This document shows positions 25,797 to 34,015 of a stretch of DNA of 64,000 nucleotides, one piece after another; the first letter of the stretch is position 1, and every line of letters starts with the position of its first letter. Both the position numbers and the translations under genes were made by a program. The notes beneath the pieces are model-generated. The model made no database searches. It had not been told where the DNA came from and was given only the letters and a program-made list of their open reading frames with translations. This DNA comes from Marinobacter sp. BW6 (GTDB lineage: Bacteria; Pseudomonadota; Gammaproteobacteria; Pseudomonadales; Oleiphilaceae): assembly GCF_008107725.1 (NCBI RefSeq), contig NZ_VIRN01000037.1, positions 124,001 to 188,000 on the forward strand, read 5' to 3'.

Positions 25797-25891
25797 TACC
25801 GGCGTCCCTGCTGATGCCGGTTTGTCTGGAAGTCTTTCATGGATACTACTCGCACGCCTCTGCCCGGCAACCTTTGCCGGGCTTTTTTTTT
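25797..25891 (+). ncRNA. candidate small RNA with 5' hairpin and terminator
   Basis: In the 346 bp between the phasin start (25608) and the YeeE gene (25954) lies a free-standing terminator, with no plus-strand gene for about 680 bp upstream. A possible promoter TTGAAG (25763-25768) and AATACT (25785-25790) has a 16 bp gap. Downstream, an ACCGGC/GCCGGT hairpin (about 25797-25822) precedes the terminator at 25862-25891, giving a transcript of about 95 nt. No known RNA family was recognised. The remaining part, 25608-25760, appears to hold only the phasin promoter. Alternative: a cryptic leader of the phasin or YeeE gene. Confidence 0.35.
25862..25891 (+). terminator. strong intrinsic terminator, orphan
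   Basis: GCCCGGCAA (25862-25870) pairs with TTGCCGGGC (25874-25882) across a CCT loop and is followed by nine T residues. No annotated plus-strand gene precedes it within 600 bp. Confidence 0.9.
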
Positions 25892-25953
25892 GGTATTATT
25901 GCCCCCAGATATATGCTTATTCCAAAATATCACTTTAGCACTCGGAGTATCAG

Positions 25954-26391
25954 ATGATTGAAATCGCGTGGAGTAACTTCACCCCCTGGTCGGCACTGTT
26001 GGGTGGCATTCTGGTGGGCATTGCCGCAGCCAGCTTTCTGCTTCTCAACGGACGGATTGCGGGCATCAGTGGCATTCTTGGCGGGCTTCTTTCACCGGCA
26101 AAAGGCGATATGGCCTGGCGCCTGGCGTTCCTTATCGGATTGATCGGAGCACCAGCAGTCTGGTTACTGGTGACAGAGCTACCAACTATTGAGATCAAGG
26201 CCGGCTACCCCGCGCTCATCGTTGCCGGGCTGCTGGTGGGCATTGGTACCCGGTACGGCTCGGGTTGCACCAGTGGACACGGGGTTTGCGGCCTTTCCCG
26301 GCTCTCGCTTCGCTCGCTGGCGGCAACTCTCAGCTTTATGGCTGCAGGGTTTGTCACTGTTTATGTTATTCGTCATCTTCTGGGAGTCTGA
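25954..26391 (+). CDS. YeeE/YedE family thiosulfate/sulfur-compound transporter half, first gene
   Basis: A 145-residue membrane protein with four or five helices and the family signature [21 protein letters not shown] (about residues 98-118), whose cysteines are thought to relay sulfur across the membrane. The family includes thiosulfate and persulfide importers such as E. coli YeeE and the PmpA/PmpB pair. The second half follows after four bases. ATG at 25954 has GGAG seven bases ahead. Confidence 0.85.
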   Translation: MIEIAWSNFTPWSALLGGILVGIAAASFLLLNGRIAGISGILGGLLSPAKGDMAWRLAFLIGLIGAPAVWLLVTELPTIEIKAGYPALIVAGLLVGIGTRYGSGCTSGHGVCGLSRLSLRSLAATLSFMAAGFVTVYVIRHLLGV

Positions 26392-26395
26392 TGCC

Positions 26396-26821
26396 ATGAA
26401 ATTTTCTCTTGCTTCCCTGTTTGCCGGCCTGGTCTTTGGTCTGGGGCTTATCGTGTCCGGCATGGCGAATCCGGAAAAAGTGCTGGGCTTCCTGGATATC
26501 GCCGGCCTTTGGGATCCGTCACTGGCCTTTGTTATGAGCGGAGCCATCATGGTGGGTGTGGTTGCGTTTGCCGTAGCTCGCAAACGCACCCTTTCCTTTC
26601 TCGGTTTCCACATGAAAATGCCCGCAAGCACCCATATCGATAAACGGCTGGTTCTGGGCGGCCTGATGTTCGGTGTTGGCTGGGGTATTGCCGGCTTTTG
26701 CCCTGGACCTGGGCTGGTAGCACTCGGTGCCGGCGAAACCAAGGCGGCGGTGTTTGTTGCGGCGATGGTCGCCGGCATGGGCATCTTCGAAGTGATTGAG
26801 CGCAACCGCGCGAAAGCGTAG
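26396..26821 (+). CDS. YeeE/YedE family transporter half, second gene (DUF6691-like)
   Basis: A 141-residue partner with four hydrophobic helices and the block GWGIAGFCPGPGLVALGAG (about residues 97-115), whose Cys matches the sulfur-conducting position of the family. ATG 26396 is five bases after the first half's TGA, with GGGAG just before. Split YeeE/YedE pairs act as one channel for sulfur-bearing ions. Downstream is a rhodanese-like/PTP-like gene, a common partner in sulfide detoxification loci. Confidence 0.83.
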   Translation: MKFSLASLFAGLVFGLGLIVSGMANPEKVLGFLDIAGLWDPSLAFVMSGAIMVGVVAFAVARKRTLSFLGFHMKMPASTHIDKRLVLGGLMFGVGWGIAGFCPGPGLVALGAGETKAAVFVAAMVAGMGIFEVIERNRAKA

Positions 26822-26917
26822 GCATTTTCTGTTAATTTCCCTGCCGTCATTCTGACACAGCCCCGAGGCTGTGCGATCATGGCGGCAGCTCCATTACCCG
26901 ATTCGGAGAAGACATCC

Positions 26918-27349
26918 ATGGATATCAGAAAGATTGATGACAACATTTCGGTAGCGCCCCAGATTTCCGTCGAAGACGTGGCGGCAGCCGCGAAGCTGGG
27001 CTTCAAAACCCTGGTGGCGAACCGCCCCGATCAGGAAGAGCCCGGCCAGCCGGCAATGTCGGACATTGAAGCAGCGGCCCGGGAACAGGGCCTGGAGTGG
27101 GTATACATGCCGGTAGAGTCCGGAAACATCACCGATGACGACGTAAATCGCTTTGCACCAATGATCCGGGACGCCGAAAAACCCGTACTGGCATTCTGCC
27201 GCTCCGGAACCCGCTGTACCGTTCTCTGGGCACTGAGTGCGGCCCGAAACACGTCAGCCAATGAAATCTTTACCAAGGCACGCAATGCCGGTTACGACAT
27301 TTCCGGCCTTGCACCACGGATGGCACAGCAGGCCGCCGAGAAAGGCTGA
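26918..27349 (+). CDS. rhodanese/PTP-like sulfur transferase (DUF442/TIGR01244 family)
   Basis: A 143-residue protein of the phosphatase-like family called DUF442. The active-site loop is CRSGTR (Cys about residue 91), with the CX4R spacing of rhodanese-type sulfur transferases. Members elsewhere are fused to or encoded beside sulfide-handling enzymes. The start is placed at ATG 26918 (MDIRKIDDN) after GGAG, not the upstream ATG at 26879. It lies 96 bp after the YeeE pair and 37 bp before hemH. Confidence 0.8.
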   Translation: MDIRKIDDNISVAPQISVEDVAAAAKLGFKTLVANRPDQEEPGQPAMSDIEAAAREQGLEWVYMPVESGNITDDDVNRFAPMIRDAEKPVLAFCRSGTRCTVLWALSAARNTSANEIFTKARNAGYDISGLAPRMAQQAAEKG

Positions 27350-27386
27350 CAGTCCAACCGCCTAACCAACGTTCAGGATCCACCGC

Positions 27387-28496
27387 ATGCAATACAAAGG
27401 TTCAGAGAATTTCAGCCATAATCAGTCTGACCGGCTGGGAGTGCTGGTAACCAACCTGGGCACCCCGGACGCCCCGACCACGTCGGCACTCCGCCGTTAC
27501 CTGGCTGAATTTCTCTCGGACCCGCGTGTAGTGGAGCTGCCAAGGCCTCTGTGGTGGTTGATCCTGCACGGGGTTATTCTGCGCATTCGCCCCAAGCGGA
27601 GTGCAGCGGCTTATTCCAGCGTGTGGCAGCCGGAAGGCTCTCCCCTGCTGTTGCACACCGCAAAGCAGGCTGAGGGCATCCGTGAGGCGCTCAAGCGCAA
27701 GTATGGCCCCAATGTGGTAGTCGGGTTTGCCATGCGTTATGGCAACCCGTCGATCGCCCGGGTTCTGGATGAGATGCAGGAACAGGGCGTGCGGAAGCTG
27801 CTGGTTTTGCCGTTGTATCCGCAGTACTCCGCCTCGACCTCTGCATCCACCTTCGATGCCATCGCCAAAGATTTCACCAAGCGACGCTGGCTTCCAGATT
27901 TCCGGTTTATTTCCCACTACCCGGATTACCCGCCTTACATTGAAGCCATGGCGCGCCATATCGAGGCGCATTGGGCGAACCATGGGCGCAATCAAAAGCT
28001 GGTGCTCTCCTACCACGGGGTGCCACTGAAGTACCTGACCAAAGGCGACCCGTACCACTGTGAGTGCCACAAAACCTCAAGGCTACTGGCGGAACGGCTC
28101 GGCCTGAGCAAGGAAGACTACATGACCACCTTCCAATCCCGGTTTGGCAAGGAAGAGTGGCTCAAGCCATACACCGATGAGACCCTGAAATCGCTGCCAG
28201 GCAAGGGCGTTAAATCCATCGATGTCTTCTGCCCCGGCTTTTCATCGGATTGCCTGGAAACCATTGAGGAAATCGACGAGGAAAACCGCGAATACTTTAT
28301 GGAGGCTGGCGGTGAGGGGTTCAGCTATATCACAGCGCTAAACGCAACGCCGGGGCATATCGAAGCCCTGGTGAAGTTGATCGAGGAAAACCTGGAAGGC
28401 TGGCTGGTGCCAAAGAACGAGCCTGAGGCTCTGGCCGCGCGCCAGCAACGAGCCGACGAGCAGAAAGAAATGATCTATCCGGGCAGGAATCTCTGA
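27387..28496 (+). CDS. hemH: ferrochelatase
   Basis: A 369-residue ferrochelatase, inserting Fe2+ into protoporphyrin IX at the last step of heme synthesis. It shows the catalytic His in LSYHGVP (about residue 210), the GDPYHCECHKTS segment and the C-terminal CPGFSSDCLETIEEID block. Start ATG 27387 follows AGGAT. The terminator at 28514-28543 follows directly. It is a class I ferrochelatase, monocistronic or at the end of the preceding sulfur genes' transcript. Confidence 0.96.
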   Translation: MQYKGSENFSHNQSDRLGVLVTNLGTPDAPTTSALRRYLAEFLSDPRVVELPRPLWWLILHGVILRIRPKRSAAAYSSVWQPEGSPLLLHTAKQAEGIREALKRKYGPNVVVGFAMRYGNPSIARVLDEMQEQGVRKLLVLPLYPQYSASTSASTFDAIAKDFTKRRWLPDFRFISHYPDYPPYIEAMARHIEAHWANHGRNQKLVLSYHGVPLKYLTKGDPYHCECHKTSRLLAERLGLSKEDYMTTFQSRFGKEEWLKPYTDETLKSLPGKGVKSIDVFCPGFSSDCLETIEEIDEENREYFMEAGGEGFSYITALNATPGHIEALVKLIEENLEGWLVPKNEPEALAARQQRADEQKEMIYPGRNL

Positions 28497-28513
28497 TCCG
28501 GACTTAACTCAGA

Positions 28514-28543
28514 ACCGGAGCGACATCAGTTGCTCCGGTCTTT
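28514..28543 (+). terminator. intrinsic terminator after hemH
   Basis: ACCGGAGCGAC (28514-28524) pairs with GTTGCTCCGGT (28529-28539), with one G-U pair, around ATCA and then CTTT. It overlaps the end of the small minus-strand gene. Confidence 0.75.
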
Positions 28544-28744
28544 CCCCTTCTCCCAAGTATCTACTGAAAGATCCGGTACAGACTGACAGAACGTGCATTC
28601 GTCCGCATCGACTGCCGCACCGCCGGCCTCCACGTAGCGCACCTTATGGCTCGCCTTGCCCCGATTGGCAGACACAGAGAATTTCCGATCCCGGCGTTCG
28701 GCAGAACTGGTACCAGGTGTCTGAATATTCTGCAAATCAGTCAT
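28526..28744 (-). CDS. small conserved-looking protein, 72 aa, with CxxC
   Basis: A 72-residue hydrophilic protein with a DECTFC (CxxC) segment near residue 50. AGAGGG lies about seven bases before the ATG at 28744, a good ribosome site. No signal or membrane segment is present. It sits alone, convergent with hemH, between that gene and tRNA-Ser. I do not recognise the family; the CxxC suggests metal or redox chemistry but there is only one such pair. Confidence 0.55.
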   Translation of the reverse strand: MTDLQNIQTPGTSSAERRDRKFSVSANRGKASHKVRYVEAGGAAVDADECTFCQSVPDLSVDTWEKGKDRSN

Positions 28745-28882
28745 AACAAACCCTCTTAGTCTCTATACACCGATAATGAGGGTTAACTGGCTTCAAACCA
28801 AGTAGGGATAACCACGTCGCTTCACCAAAAAGTGGTGCGTGGAGAACAGGGGCTTCGGGAGATAAAGAAGTGAGAGGAAAAA

Positions 28883-28973
28883 TGGCGGTGGGCCAGGGAT
28901 TCGAACCCCGGGAAGGCTACAAACCTTCGGCGGTTTTCAAGACCGCTGCATTAAGCCACTCTGCCAGCCCACC
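28883..28973 (-). tRNA. tRNA-Ser (UGA anticodon)
   Basis: The minus strand folds as a tRNA: acceptor GGTGGGC pairs with GCCCACC, discriminator G and encoded CCA (total 91 nt). The anticodon loop CTTGAAA gives TGA, so Ser. A long variable arm (GAAGGTTTGTAGCCTTC) is typical of type II tRNA-Ser, and the T-loop is GGTTCGAATCC. Confidence 0.97.
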
Positions 28974-29010
28974 GGTTTTTCCATTCGCTGCCATTGCGAC
29001 AGCGGTGAGC

Positions 29011-29038
29011 ATGATACCGGAATTGCCTGTGCTGTCAA
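29011..29038 (-). promoter_or_regulatory. promoter of tRNA-Ser
   Basis: On the minus strand TTGACA (29033-29038) and TATCAT (29011-29016) are 16 bp apart, followed by a GC-rich GCTCACCGC discriminator, usual for stable RNA genes. The tRNA begins about 30 bases later. Confidence 0.65.
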
Positions 29039-29119
29039 CGCTCTGCATAAAACCCGCCGCATTTTTCAACATTAACGGTTTTTAATGGAATCCGGGAGGC
29101 GGTTTCCTGTCGTAAATGA

Positions 29120-29147
29120 TTGAAAGTTGCGTATCTGACACTATTAT
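29120..29147 (+). promoter_or_regulatory. sigma-70 promoter of the BI-1-like gene
   Basis: TTGAAA (29120-29125) and TATTAT (29142-29147) lie 16 bp apart, about 38 bases ahead of the ATG. Confidence 0.6.
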
Positions 29148-29184
29148 GGGACACAGTATCCAGTCGTTATAAACGGAGATGACA

Positions 29185-29883
29185 ATGGAAGACAGACGAT
29201 TCGGCGTTCAAAACTCTCAGGGAGCCTATTCGACTCCCCAGACCGAGCGCGCGACCACAGGCATCAGCGATGATGCGATGAAGGTGTTGCGCAACACCTA
29301 CATGCTGCTTGGCATGACCCTCGCCTTCTCGGCGCTCACTGCATTCCTGAACATGAACGGAACCCACCCGGGCTTCCTGATCACCATTGTGGGATACATC
29401 GGTCTGCTGTTTGCGACCTATAAGCTGAAGAACAGCCCCTGGGGCATTCTGACCACGTTCGCCCTGACCGGCTTCATGGGTTACACCCTGGGCCCGATCA
29501 TCGGAGCGTTTGTAGCTGCCGGCGCTTCCTCGATTGTCGCCCAGGCCCTGACACTGACCGCTGTTGCGTTTGTCGGTCTGTCTGCGACAGCAATCATCAC
29601 CAAGAAAGACTTCAGCTTCATGTCCAGCTTCCTGACCGCTGGTGCGTTTGTGCTGATCGGCGCCATGCTGCTGGCGTTCCTGATGGAGAGCTCGGTCCTG
29701 CACCTGGCAGTATCTGCTGGCTTCACTATCTTTGCGTCCATCATGATCCTGTTTGAGACCAGCCAGATCATCAAGGGTGGTGAGCGTAACTACGTGATCG
29801 CCACTGTTGGCCTGTATGTATCCATCTACAACCTGTTCGTCAGCCTGCTGCACCTGCTGTCTGCGTTCAGCGGAGAAGATTGA
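29185..29883 (+). CDS. Bax inhibitor-1/YccA family protein
   Basis: A 232-residue membrane protein with seven helices, matching the BI-1/YccA (UPF0005) family. Members are inner-membrane proteins associated with FtsH-mediated quality control in E. coli, and calcium leak in others. The start is ATG 29185 because GGAG (29175-29178) is six bases upstream; the earlier ATG 29179 overlaps that site. The first 25 residues are polar. A terminator follows at 29907. Confidence 0.9.
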   Translation: MEDRRFGVQNSQGAYSTPQTERATTGISDDAMKVLRNTYMLLGMTLAFSALTAFLNMNGTHPGFLITIVGYIGLLFATYKLKNSPWGILTTFALTGFMGYTLGPIIGAFVAAGASSIVAQALTLTAVAFVGLSATAIITKKDFSFMSSFLTAGAFVLIGAMLLAFLMESSVLHLAVSAGFTIFASIMILFETSQIIKGGERNYVIATVGLYVSIYNLFVSLLHLLSAFSGED

Positions 29884-29906
29884 TACCACGCTGAATTAGC
29901 CGCTTC

Positions 29907-29933
29907 AAAACCCCGGCAGTTGCCGGGGTTTTT
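29907..29933 (+). terminator. intrinsic terminator after the BI-1 gene
   Basis: AACCCCGGCA pairs with TGCCGGGGTT around a GT gap, with A-runs and a T-tail (29907-29933). Confidence 0.85.
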
Positions 29934-29986
29934 GCTTTCGGTAAACTGAAAGCCCGTACACGGCAGATCAAGAACGAACAGGAACC

Positions 29987-30403
29987 ATGGCCGAAACCGC
30001 TTCTGAATCCTTCACCCTGGTAATCACTGGCGCCCCCTACTCGTCCCAGGCGCCCCAGACCGCTCTTGGCTTTGCACAGGCTGCAGTGAACGCCGGCCAC
30101 CGCATTGACCGGGTGTTTCTCTACGGTGACGGTGTGCATCTGGCCTCGGCACTGTGCGCGCCGCCCTCAGACGAAACCCACTGGCCGGAAGAGTGGTCGC
30201 GGTTCCTGGTCGATCACAGTATCCCCGGCGTGGCCTGCATTGCCTCTGCCCTGCGTCGTGGCCTGGTCAACGAAACCGAACAGAAACGCTATGAGTTGCC
30301 AGCGGCCAATGTGCGCGTCCCGTTTGAAATTGCCGGACTCGGAGAGTGGGTCGAAGGGCAGATAAAGTCCACGCGAACACTCTACTTTCACGCTGGAGAC
30401 TGA
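29987..30403 (+). CDS. tusD: sulfurtransferase complex subunit TusD
   Basis: A 138-residue TusD with the DsrE fold. The sulfur-relay Cys is in GVACIASALRRGLV (about residue 84), matching E. coli Cys78. TusBCD takes persulfide from TusA and passes it to TusE during 2-thiouridine synthesis on tRNA Lys, Glu and Gln. ATG 29987 follows AGGAAC. It begins a tight four-gene run, tusD-C-B-E. Confidence 0.93.
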   Translation: MAETASESFTLVITGAPYSSQAPQTALGFAQAAVNAGHRIDRVFLYGDGVHLASALCAPPSDETHWPEEWSRFLVDHSIPGVACIASALRRGLVNETEQKRYELPAANVRVPFEIAGLGEWVEGQIKSTRTLYFHAGD

Positions 30404-30405
30404 CT

Positions 30406-30756
30406 TTGAGCACACTCATCATGATTGACCAGCCACCCTACGGTGCGTGGACCGGGCGGGAAGCACTGGATATGGCGTTCTCGCTTGCCGCCTTTGACCA
30501 GCCAGCATCGCTGCTATTCAGCGGCGCTGGCGTTAACTGGCTAAGACAGGGTCAGGAAGCCGGCGCGATCGGTCAGAAGTCCGTGGAGAAGAATCTCTCA
30601 GCGGCACCGATATTCGGTATTGAAGCGATCCTGGCCGATCGCGCCGCATGCAAGACCTTCGGCCTGGATGAGAGCTCGCTTATTGAAGGCGTGACCCTGG
30701 TGGATGTCGACGCTGCTCTGCTCACTGATTATCACCACACTGCTTTCGCAGGTTAG
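30406..30756 (+). CDS. tusC: sulfurtransferase complex subunit TusC
   Basis: A 116-residue TusC. The start is TTG 30406 (MSTLIMIDQPPYGAW), with GGAG eight bases ahead and alignment to the E. coli N-terminus; the longer frame from 30346 runs back into tusD. The YGAWTGREALDMAFS segment matches the family. TusC has no catalytic Cys but is needed for the hexamer with TusB and TusD. It begins two bases after the tusD stop. Confidence 0.92.
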   Translation: MSTLIMIDQPPYGAWTGREALDMAFSLAAFDQPASLLFSGAGVNWLRQGQEAGAIGQKSVEKNLSAAPIFGIEAILADRAACKTFGLDESSLIEGVTLVDVDAALLTDYHHTAFAG

Positions 30757-30761
30757 CCCAA

Positions 30762-31046
30762 ATGACTGCCATCCAGACATTGCACATCCTGAACAAATCC
30801 CCCGATCATCCTCGGGCGGCCCAGTGCCTCGAATTGATGTCGGCGGACGACGGCCTGCTGCTTATTGGCGGTGGCGTACTGCTCCTTGCAACCGGAACGC
30901 TGCCGACCGCCACCAGGGTGTTTGCACTCTCTCCGGACGTGGATGCCCGCGGGCTAGGAAATCTGTCCAGCAATAACGTAAGCGCAGTGGACTTCGCGGG
31001 TATGGTAACGCTTTCACTACAGGCACAAAGGGTAATCAGTTGGTAG
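30762..31046 (+). CDS. tusB: sulfurtransferase complex subunit TusB
   Basis: A 94-residue TusB: LHILNKSP at the start and the terminal ISW match the short E. coli protein. It is the third subunit of the TusBCD heterohexamer. Start ATG 30762 is five bases after the tusC stop. Confidence 0.9.
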   Translation: MTAIQTLHILNKSPDHPRAAQCLELMSADDGLLLIGGGVLLLATGTLPTATRVFALSPDVDARGLGNLSSNNVSAVDFAGMVTLSLQAQRVISW

Positions 31047-31049
31047 ATC

Positions 31050-31376
31050 ATGGCCAGTAACACAATGCCACAACGAAACAACGAGGGGTTTCTTGAGGAC
31101 GCTCGGGACTGGACGGAGGGCGTCGCAGCAGCCATTGCTGCCGAGGACGAGGTGGAACTCACCGAAAATCACTGGGAAATCATCCAGTTCCTTCGGTCTT
31201 TTTATAAAGAACATGAAATGTCGCCACCGTCCAATCGCCTGTTCGTGAAGGCTGTGAAAGAGGCACTGGGCGAGGAAAAGGGCAACAGCATTTACCTTAT
31301 GCAGCTGTTTCCCGGGACACCCGCAAAAACCGCCTGTCGGATTGCGGGGCTACCACGCCCTACTAACTGTCTGTAG
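31050..31376 (+). CDS. tusE: sulfur relay protein TusE (DsrC-like)
   Basis: A 108-residue TusE/DsrC protein. The C-terminus ends PRPTNCL, keeping the conserved penultimate Cys used to accept sulfur from TusD and hand it to MnmA. TusE's helix-turn-helix-like body and RIAGLP motif are visible. It starts three bases after tusB, so all four proteins come from one message. The stop overlaps the next convergent gene by 14 bp. Confidence 0.93.
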   Translation: MASNTMPQRNNEGFLEDARDWTEGVAAAIAAEDEVELTENHWEIIQFLRSFYKEHEMSPPSNRLFVKAVKEALGEEKGNSIYLMQLFPGTPAKTACRIAGLPRPTNCL

Positions 31377-31734
31377 AGCCCTTTGGGGGGTTCCCGCCGT
31401 CCTTCTGCCTGCTCCGCTCCAGGTCAGCCGCACTGCCGAGAAAGCTGCTCAGGCCATTCTCAAACAGGCCTGAGCCGAATTTCAGGAACTGGCGGGTCGA
31501 TTCTTTCACGGTGCCGTCAAGAGCGCTCTCTGGCAGCTCCCGGATGGTATCGGCCACACCCTTTTTCACTCCGCGTGTCACCGCCGGCTCGATGTCACGG
31601 CCGGCCTCAATCAGTTCCGCCACCCTGGCATCAAGGTATGGACGCACCACGAAACGCCAGAACCCCCAGAGGGTGACAAGCACGGCACCAACGGTTGCAA
31701 GAATCTGGATTGTCAGTGTTAACCAAAAGGGCAT
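31363..31734 (-). CDS. small membrane-anchored protein, 123 aa
   Basis: A 123-residue protein with an N-terminal transmembrane helix (residues 5-27) and a basic, amphipathic remainder. The ATG at 31734 (MPFWLTL) is preceded by AAGGAGG, a strong ribosome site, making it a better choice than the upstream frame start at 31770. It lies just after the DUF445 gene, in the same direction, 41 bp away, so co-transcription is likely. The family is not recognised. Confidence 0.65.
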   Translation of the reverse strand: MPFWLTLTIQILATVGAVLVTLWGFWRFVVRPYLDARVAELIEAGRDIEPAVTRGVKKGVADTIRELPESALDGTVKESTRQFLKFGSGLFENGLSSFLGSAADLERSRQKDGGNPPKGSTDS

Positions 31735-31775
31735 GGCCTTCCTCCTTGTACTCCCGATAACGGGATTCACTCCGG

Positions 31776-32975
31776 CTAGAAATTCAGATAGTTCAGGGAG
31801 ACAAATTGAAGCAACCCTGCCAGGGCGCCGAAAATACCGCCTACGATCATCAATTGGACCTCCTCTTCCCGGAATGCCGGGCGAAGAATGTCCTGGAATT
31901 CATCCGGTTTGAGCGCCTTCATCTGGCCAGAAAGAACTTCGGCCACCACGGGCGCCCGCTCCCGATTGAACGCCGGATCACTGAACACGTCACGCGTAGC
32001 CAGTACCGCCTTCTGATTCATGGCTTTCTTGAGCTCGGTGTAACCCGTCATACCAACGGTGACCTGCGCCGTCAGCTTCATGATGACAGAGTTGTCCAAC
32101 AAGGGGCGAAGGTGTTTCTGGATAATCGCGCGAGTTCTGTCCCCGTGGCTGCCGTTAATCATGGCATCGGCAACTTTCTCGACAGTAATCAGTTCCTCCG
32201 CCACAAGCCTGGCCCAGACATCGCTGATTTCCGACTGTCGGCGTAGAAACAGCCCCTGGATTTTCCAGAACAGGATCCGCCGGGGCCTGAGCGGCGCAAA
32301 AATCAGGTTTATAGCAATCCAGTTGGTCACGAACCCGACCACGAAGCCGCCCAGAGGCAGCAGCCAGGGCTCCGGATAGCGGGTCCATAATGGCACCAGG
32401 ACAGCGCCAAGAATGCCGCCGATAATCGCGCCACGATTGATCACAGACTGAAGCTCCACCGCCCCGGCTTGCTGAAAAATCCGGTTCATCATGTCCGGAT
32501 GCGTTTCGAGTTCGCGACTGAGCAGAGCCTTGAGATCGACCAGCTCGTCCAGATCGTCACCAAAGTCCTCTACCAACTCTTCTACCCTGGACGGCAATTG
32601 CTCTCGGGCCCACTGATAAATCCGGTTTCTGACAAACAACGGAAGGTTATCCCACAGTACCGGCTGGATTTCGTACATGACTTCATCGATGTACTCGTCC
32701 ATCCGCGGGGTCACCTGGGAAATCACCTGCTCAACAATGCGCTGGGGTTCGAGCTTTTGATAGACCGCGTTCAGGTCGCCGAACTGCTGCAGCGTCCTGT
32801 CGATGCAGATATGCGCCATTTTCTCCGCTTTGCGAGGAATAACGCCCTGCCACCCTATCAGTCCCACCCCGATGAACTGCACCGGGTAGAAGGACATCTG
32901 GATGGCCAGCCAGTTGGTCAGCCAGCCAACAACGGCTGCCATGATAGGCACTGACAAAAGCGCAACGTCGAACAA
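31776..32975 (-). CDS. DUF445 family membrane protein
   Basis: A 399-residue DUF445 protein. Hydrophobic helices at the N-terminus (1-22) with the WLTNWLAIQM motif, a pair in the middle (about 190-230, repeating WIAINLIF) and one at the C-terminus flank long amphipathic helices. The function is unknown. The duplicated WLTNW / VTNWIAI motif is typical. Upstream of the ATG at 32975 is 220 bp of unassigned sequence. Confidence 0.88.
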   Translation of the reverse strand: MFDVALLSVPIMAAVVGWLTNWLAIQMSFYPVQFIGVGLIGWQGVIPRKAEKMAHICIDRTLQQFGDLNAVYQKLEPQRIVEQVISQVTPRMDEYIDEVMYEIQPVLWDNLPLFVRNRIYQWAREQLPSRVEELVEDFGDDLDELVDLKALLSRELETHPDMMNRIFQQAGAVELQSVINRGAIIGGILGAVLVPLWTRYPEPWLLPLGGFVVGFVTNWIAINLIFAPLRPRRILFWKIQGLFLRRQSEISDVWARLVAEELITVEKVADAMINGSHGDRTRAIIQKHLRPLLDNSVIMKLTAQVTVGMTGYTELKKAMNQKAVLATRDVFSDPAFNRERAPVVAEVLSGQMKALKPDEFQDILRPAFREEEVQLMIVGGIFGALAGLLQFVSLNYLNF

Positions 32976-33195
32976 GTTTGACCCCGGTGTAAGAGTGTAA
33001 TCCGTTTTAAGCCGGTAATGATGCCGTTAACGGACAGACAGGATAGTACCCGCCTGCAGTTGCTGTGTATGCGACAAATGATGAAGTAATTGAAATGTCA
33101 CAACATTGGCCGAGCAGCCATGGCGATGACGGTAATGCGGCAGGCCGGGAGAGGCACCGCGCCCCGGAGGACGCGGTAAACCGGGCAGGATGGCC

Positions 33196-33783
33196 TTACT
33201 GGTAGTAGGCGTTTTCAGTATAGGAGTGGTCGGTTACATCACGCACAGCGGTGATTTCCGGTACGCGCTCCCTCAGGGTTGTTTCAACGCCCTGCTTCAG
33301 GGTCAGACTGACCGCAGAGCAGCCCTGACAGCCACCACCGAAACGCAGCACAGCCACGGATTCGTCGACGATCTCCACGAGGGACACCTCGCCACCATGG
33401 GCCGCCAGGTTCGGATTGATCTCGGAAGCCAGAATGTAATTCACCCGATCCGGCAGTGGCGCATCGTCATCAATCTTTGGCACTTTTGCGTTCGGTGCCT
33501 TGATGGTGAGCTGACCACCCATCTGGTCCTTGGAGTAATCCACGTAGGCCTCTTCCAGGAAGGGCACGGAATTGTGGTCCAGATACAGGGTGAATTTGTC
33601 CAGATCCACCTGCTCGTCCGTGGGTACTACTTCATTGGGCGGGCAGTAGGCCAGACAGGTTTCGGCGTTCTTTGTGCCGGGCTGGGTCACGAATATACGC
33701 ACGCCCATGCCTTCCACGTCCTGTTTCTCGATAAGTTGTGCAAGATAATCCCGTGCGGGATCTGTCACAGTAACCTGAGCCAT
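33196..33783 (-). CDS. nfuA: Fe-S biogenesis protein NfuA
   Basis: A 195-residue NfuA: an N-terminal degenerate A-type domain, then an Nfu domain with the CxxC pair in GGGCQGCSA (about 150-158), which binds a 4Fe-4S cluster for delivery to target enzymes under iron or oxidative stress. The start is placed at ATG 33783 (MAQVTVTDP); the frame extends to 33912 without support. It is divergent from metH, leaving a 232 bp promoter region. Confidence 0.93.
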   Translation of the reverse strand: MAQVTVTDPARDYLAQLIEKQDVEGMGVRIFVTQPGTKNAETCLAYCPPNEVVPTDEQVDLDKFTLYLDHNSVPFLEEAYVDYSKDQMGGQLTIKAPNAKVPKIDDDAPLPDRVNYILASEINPNLAAHGGEVSLVEIVDESVAVLRFGGGCQGCSAVSLTLKQGVETTLRERVPEITAVRDVTDHSYTENAYYQ

Positions 33784-33953
33784 GTTTTCAACCCGTTTGA
33801 AAGTTTGGATCCATTTTAAGTCAGTTCGCGGGAACATGAAAGACCAAGTAAAATAGTCGGGCTTTACGAAGGTAATGAATTTCCCGTATTGGCGGGCATT
33901 TGCGAAAGGCAATTGATAATCGTCATTCGTACTAAGACGGGCTCAGGCATTTT

Positions 33954-33962
33954 TGCTATGAT
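33954..33962 (+). promoter_or_regulatory. possible extended -10 promoter of metH
   Basis: TGCTATGAT (33954-33962) is an extended -10 element (TGnTATGAT), with a poor -35. The start of transcription would be about 45 bases before the metH ATG. Confidence 0.4.
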
Positions 33963-34015
33963 CCCGCGCCATTGATATCAATACAGCGTTATTAACGACA
34001 TCCGGAAGTAGACCT

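Noticed and set aside
25838-25960. Short plus-strand frame beginning ATGGATACT through the orphan terminator
   Set aside because: It reads through a strong terminator stem and runs into the YeeE ribosome site; not a plausible gene.
28870-29085. 71-residue frame over tRNA-Ser
   Set aside because: It covers the tRNA on the other strand and includes its stem sequences; coding is very unlikely.
33095-33205. 36-residue frame before nfuA end on the plus strand
   Set aside because: It lacks a ribosome site, its protein is Arg/Pro/Trp-rich without motif, and it overlaps the nfuA 3' end.
33784-34015. Cobalamin or SAM riboswitch ahead of metH
   Set aside because: The 232 bp lacks a B12-box or long conserved helices, and it is shared with nfuA; a simple promoter fits.
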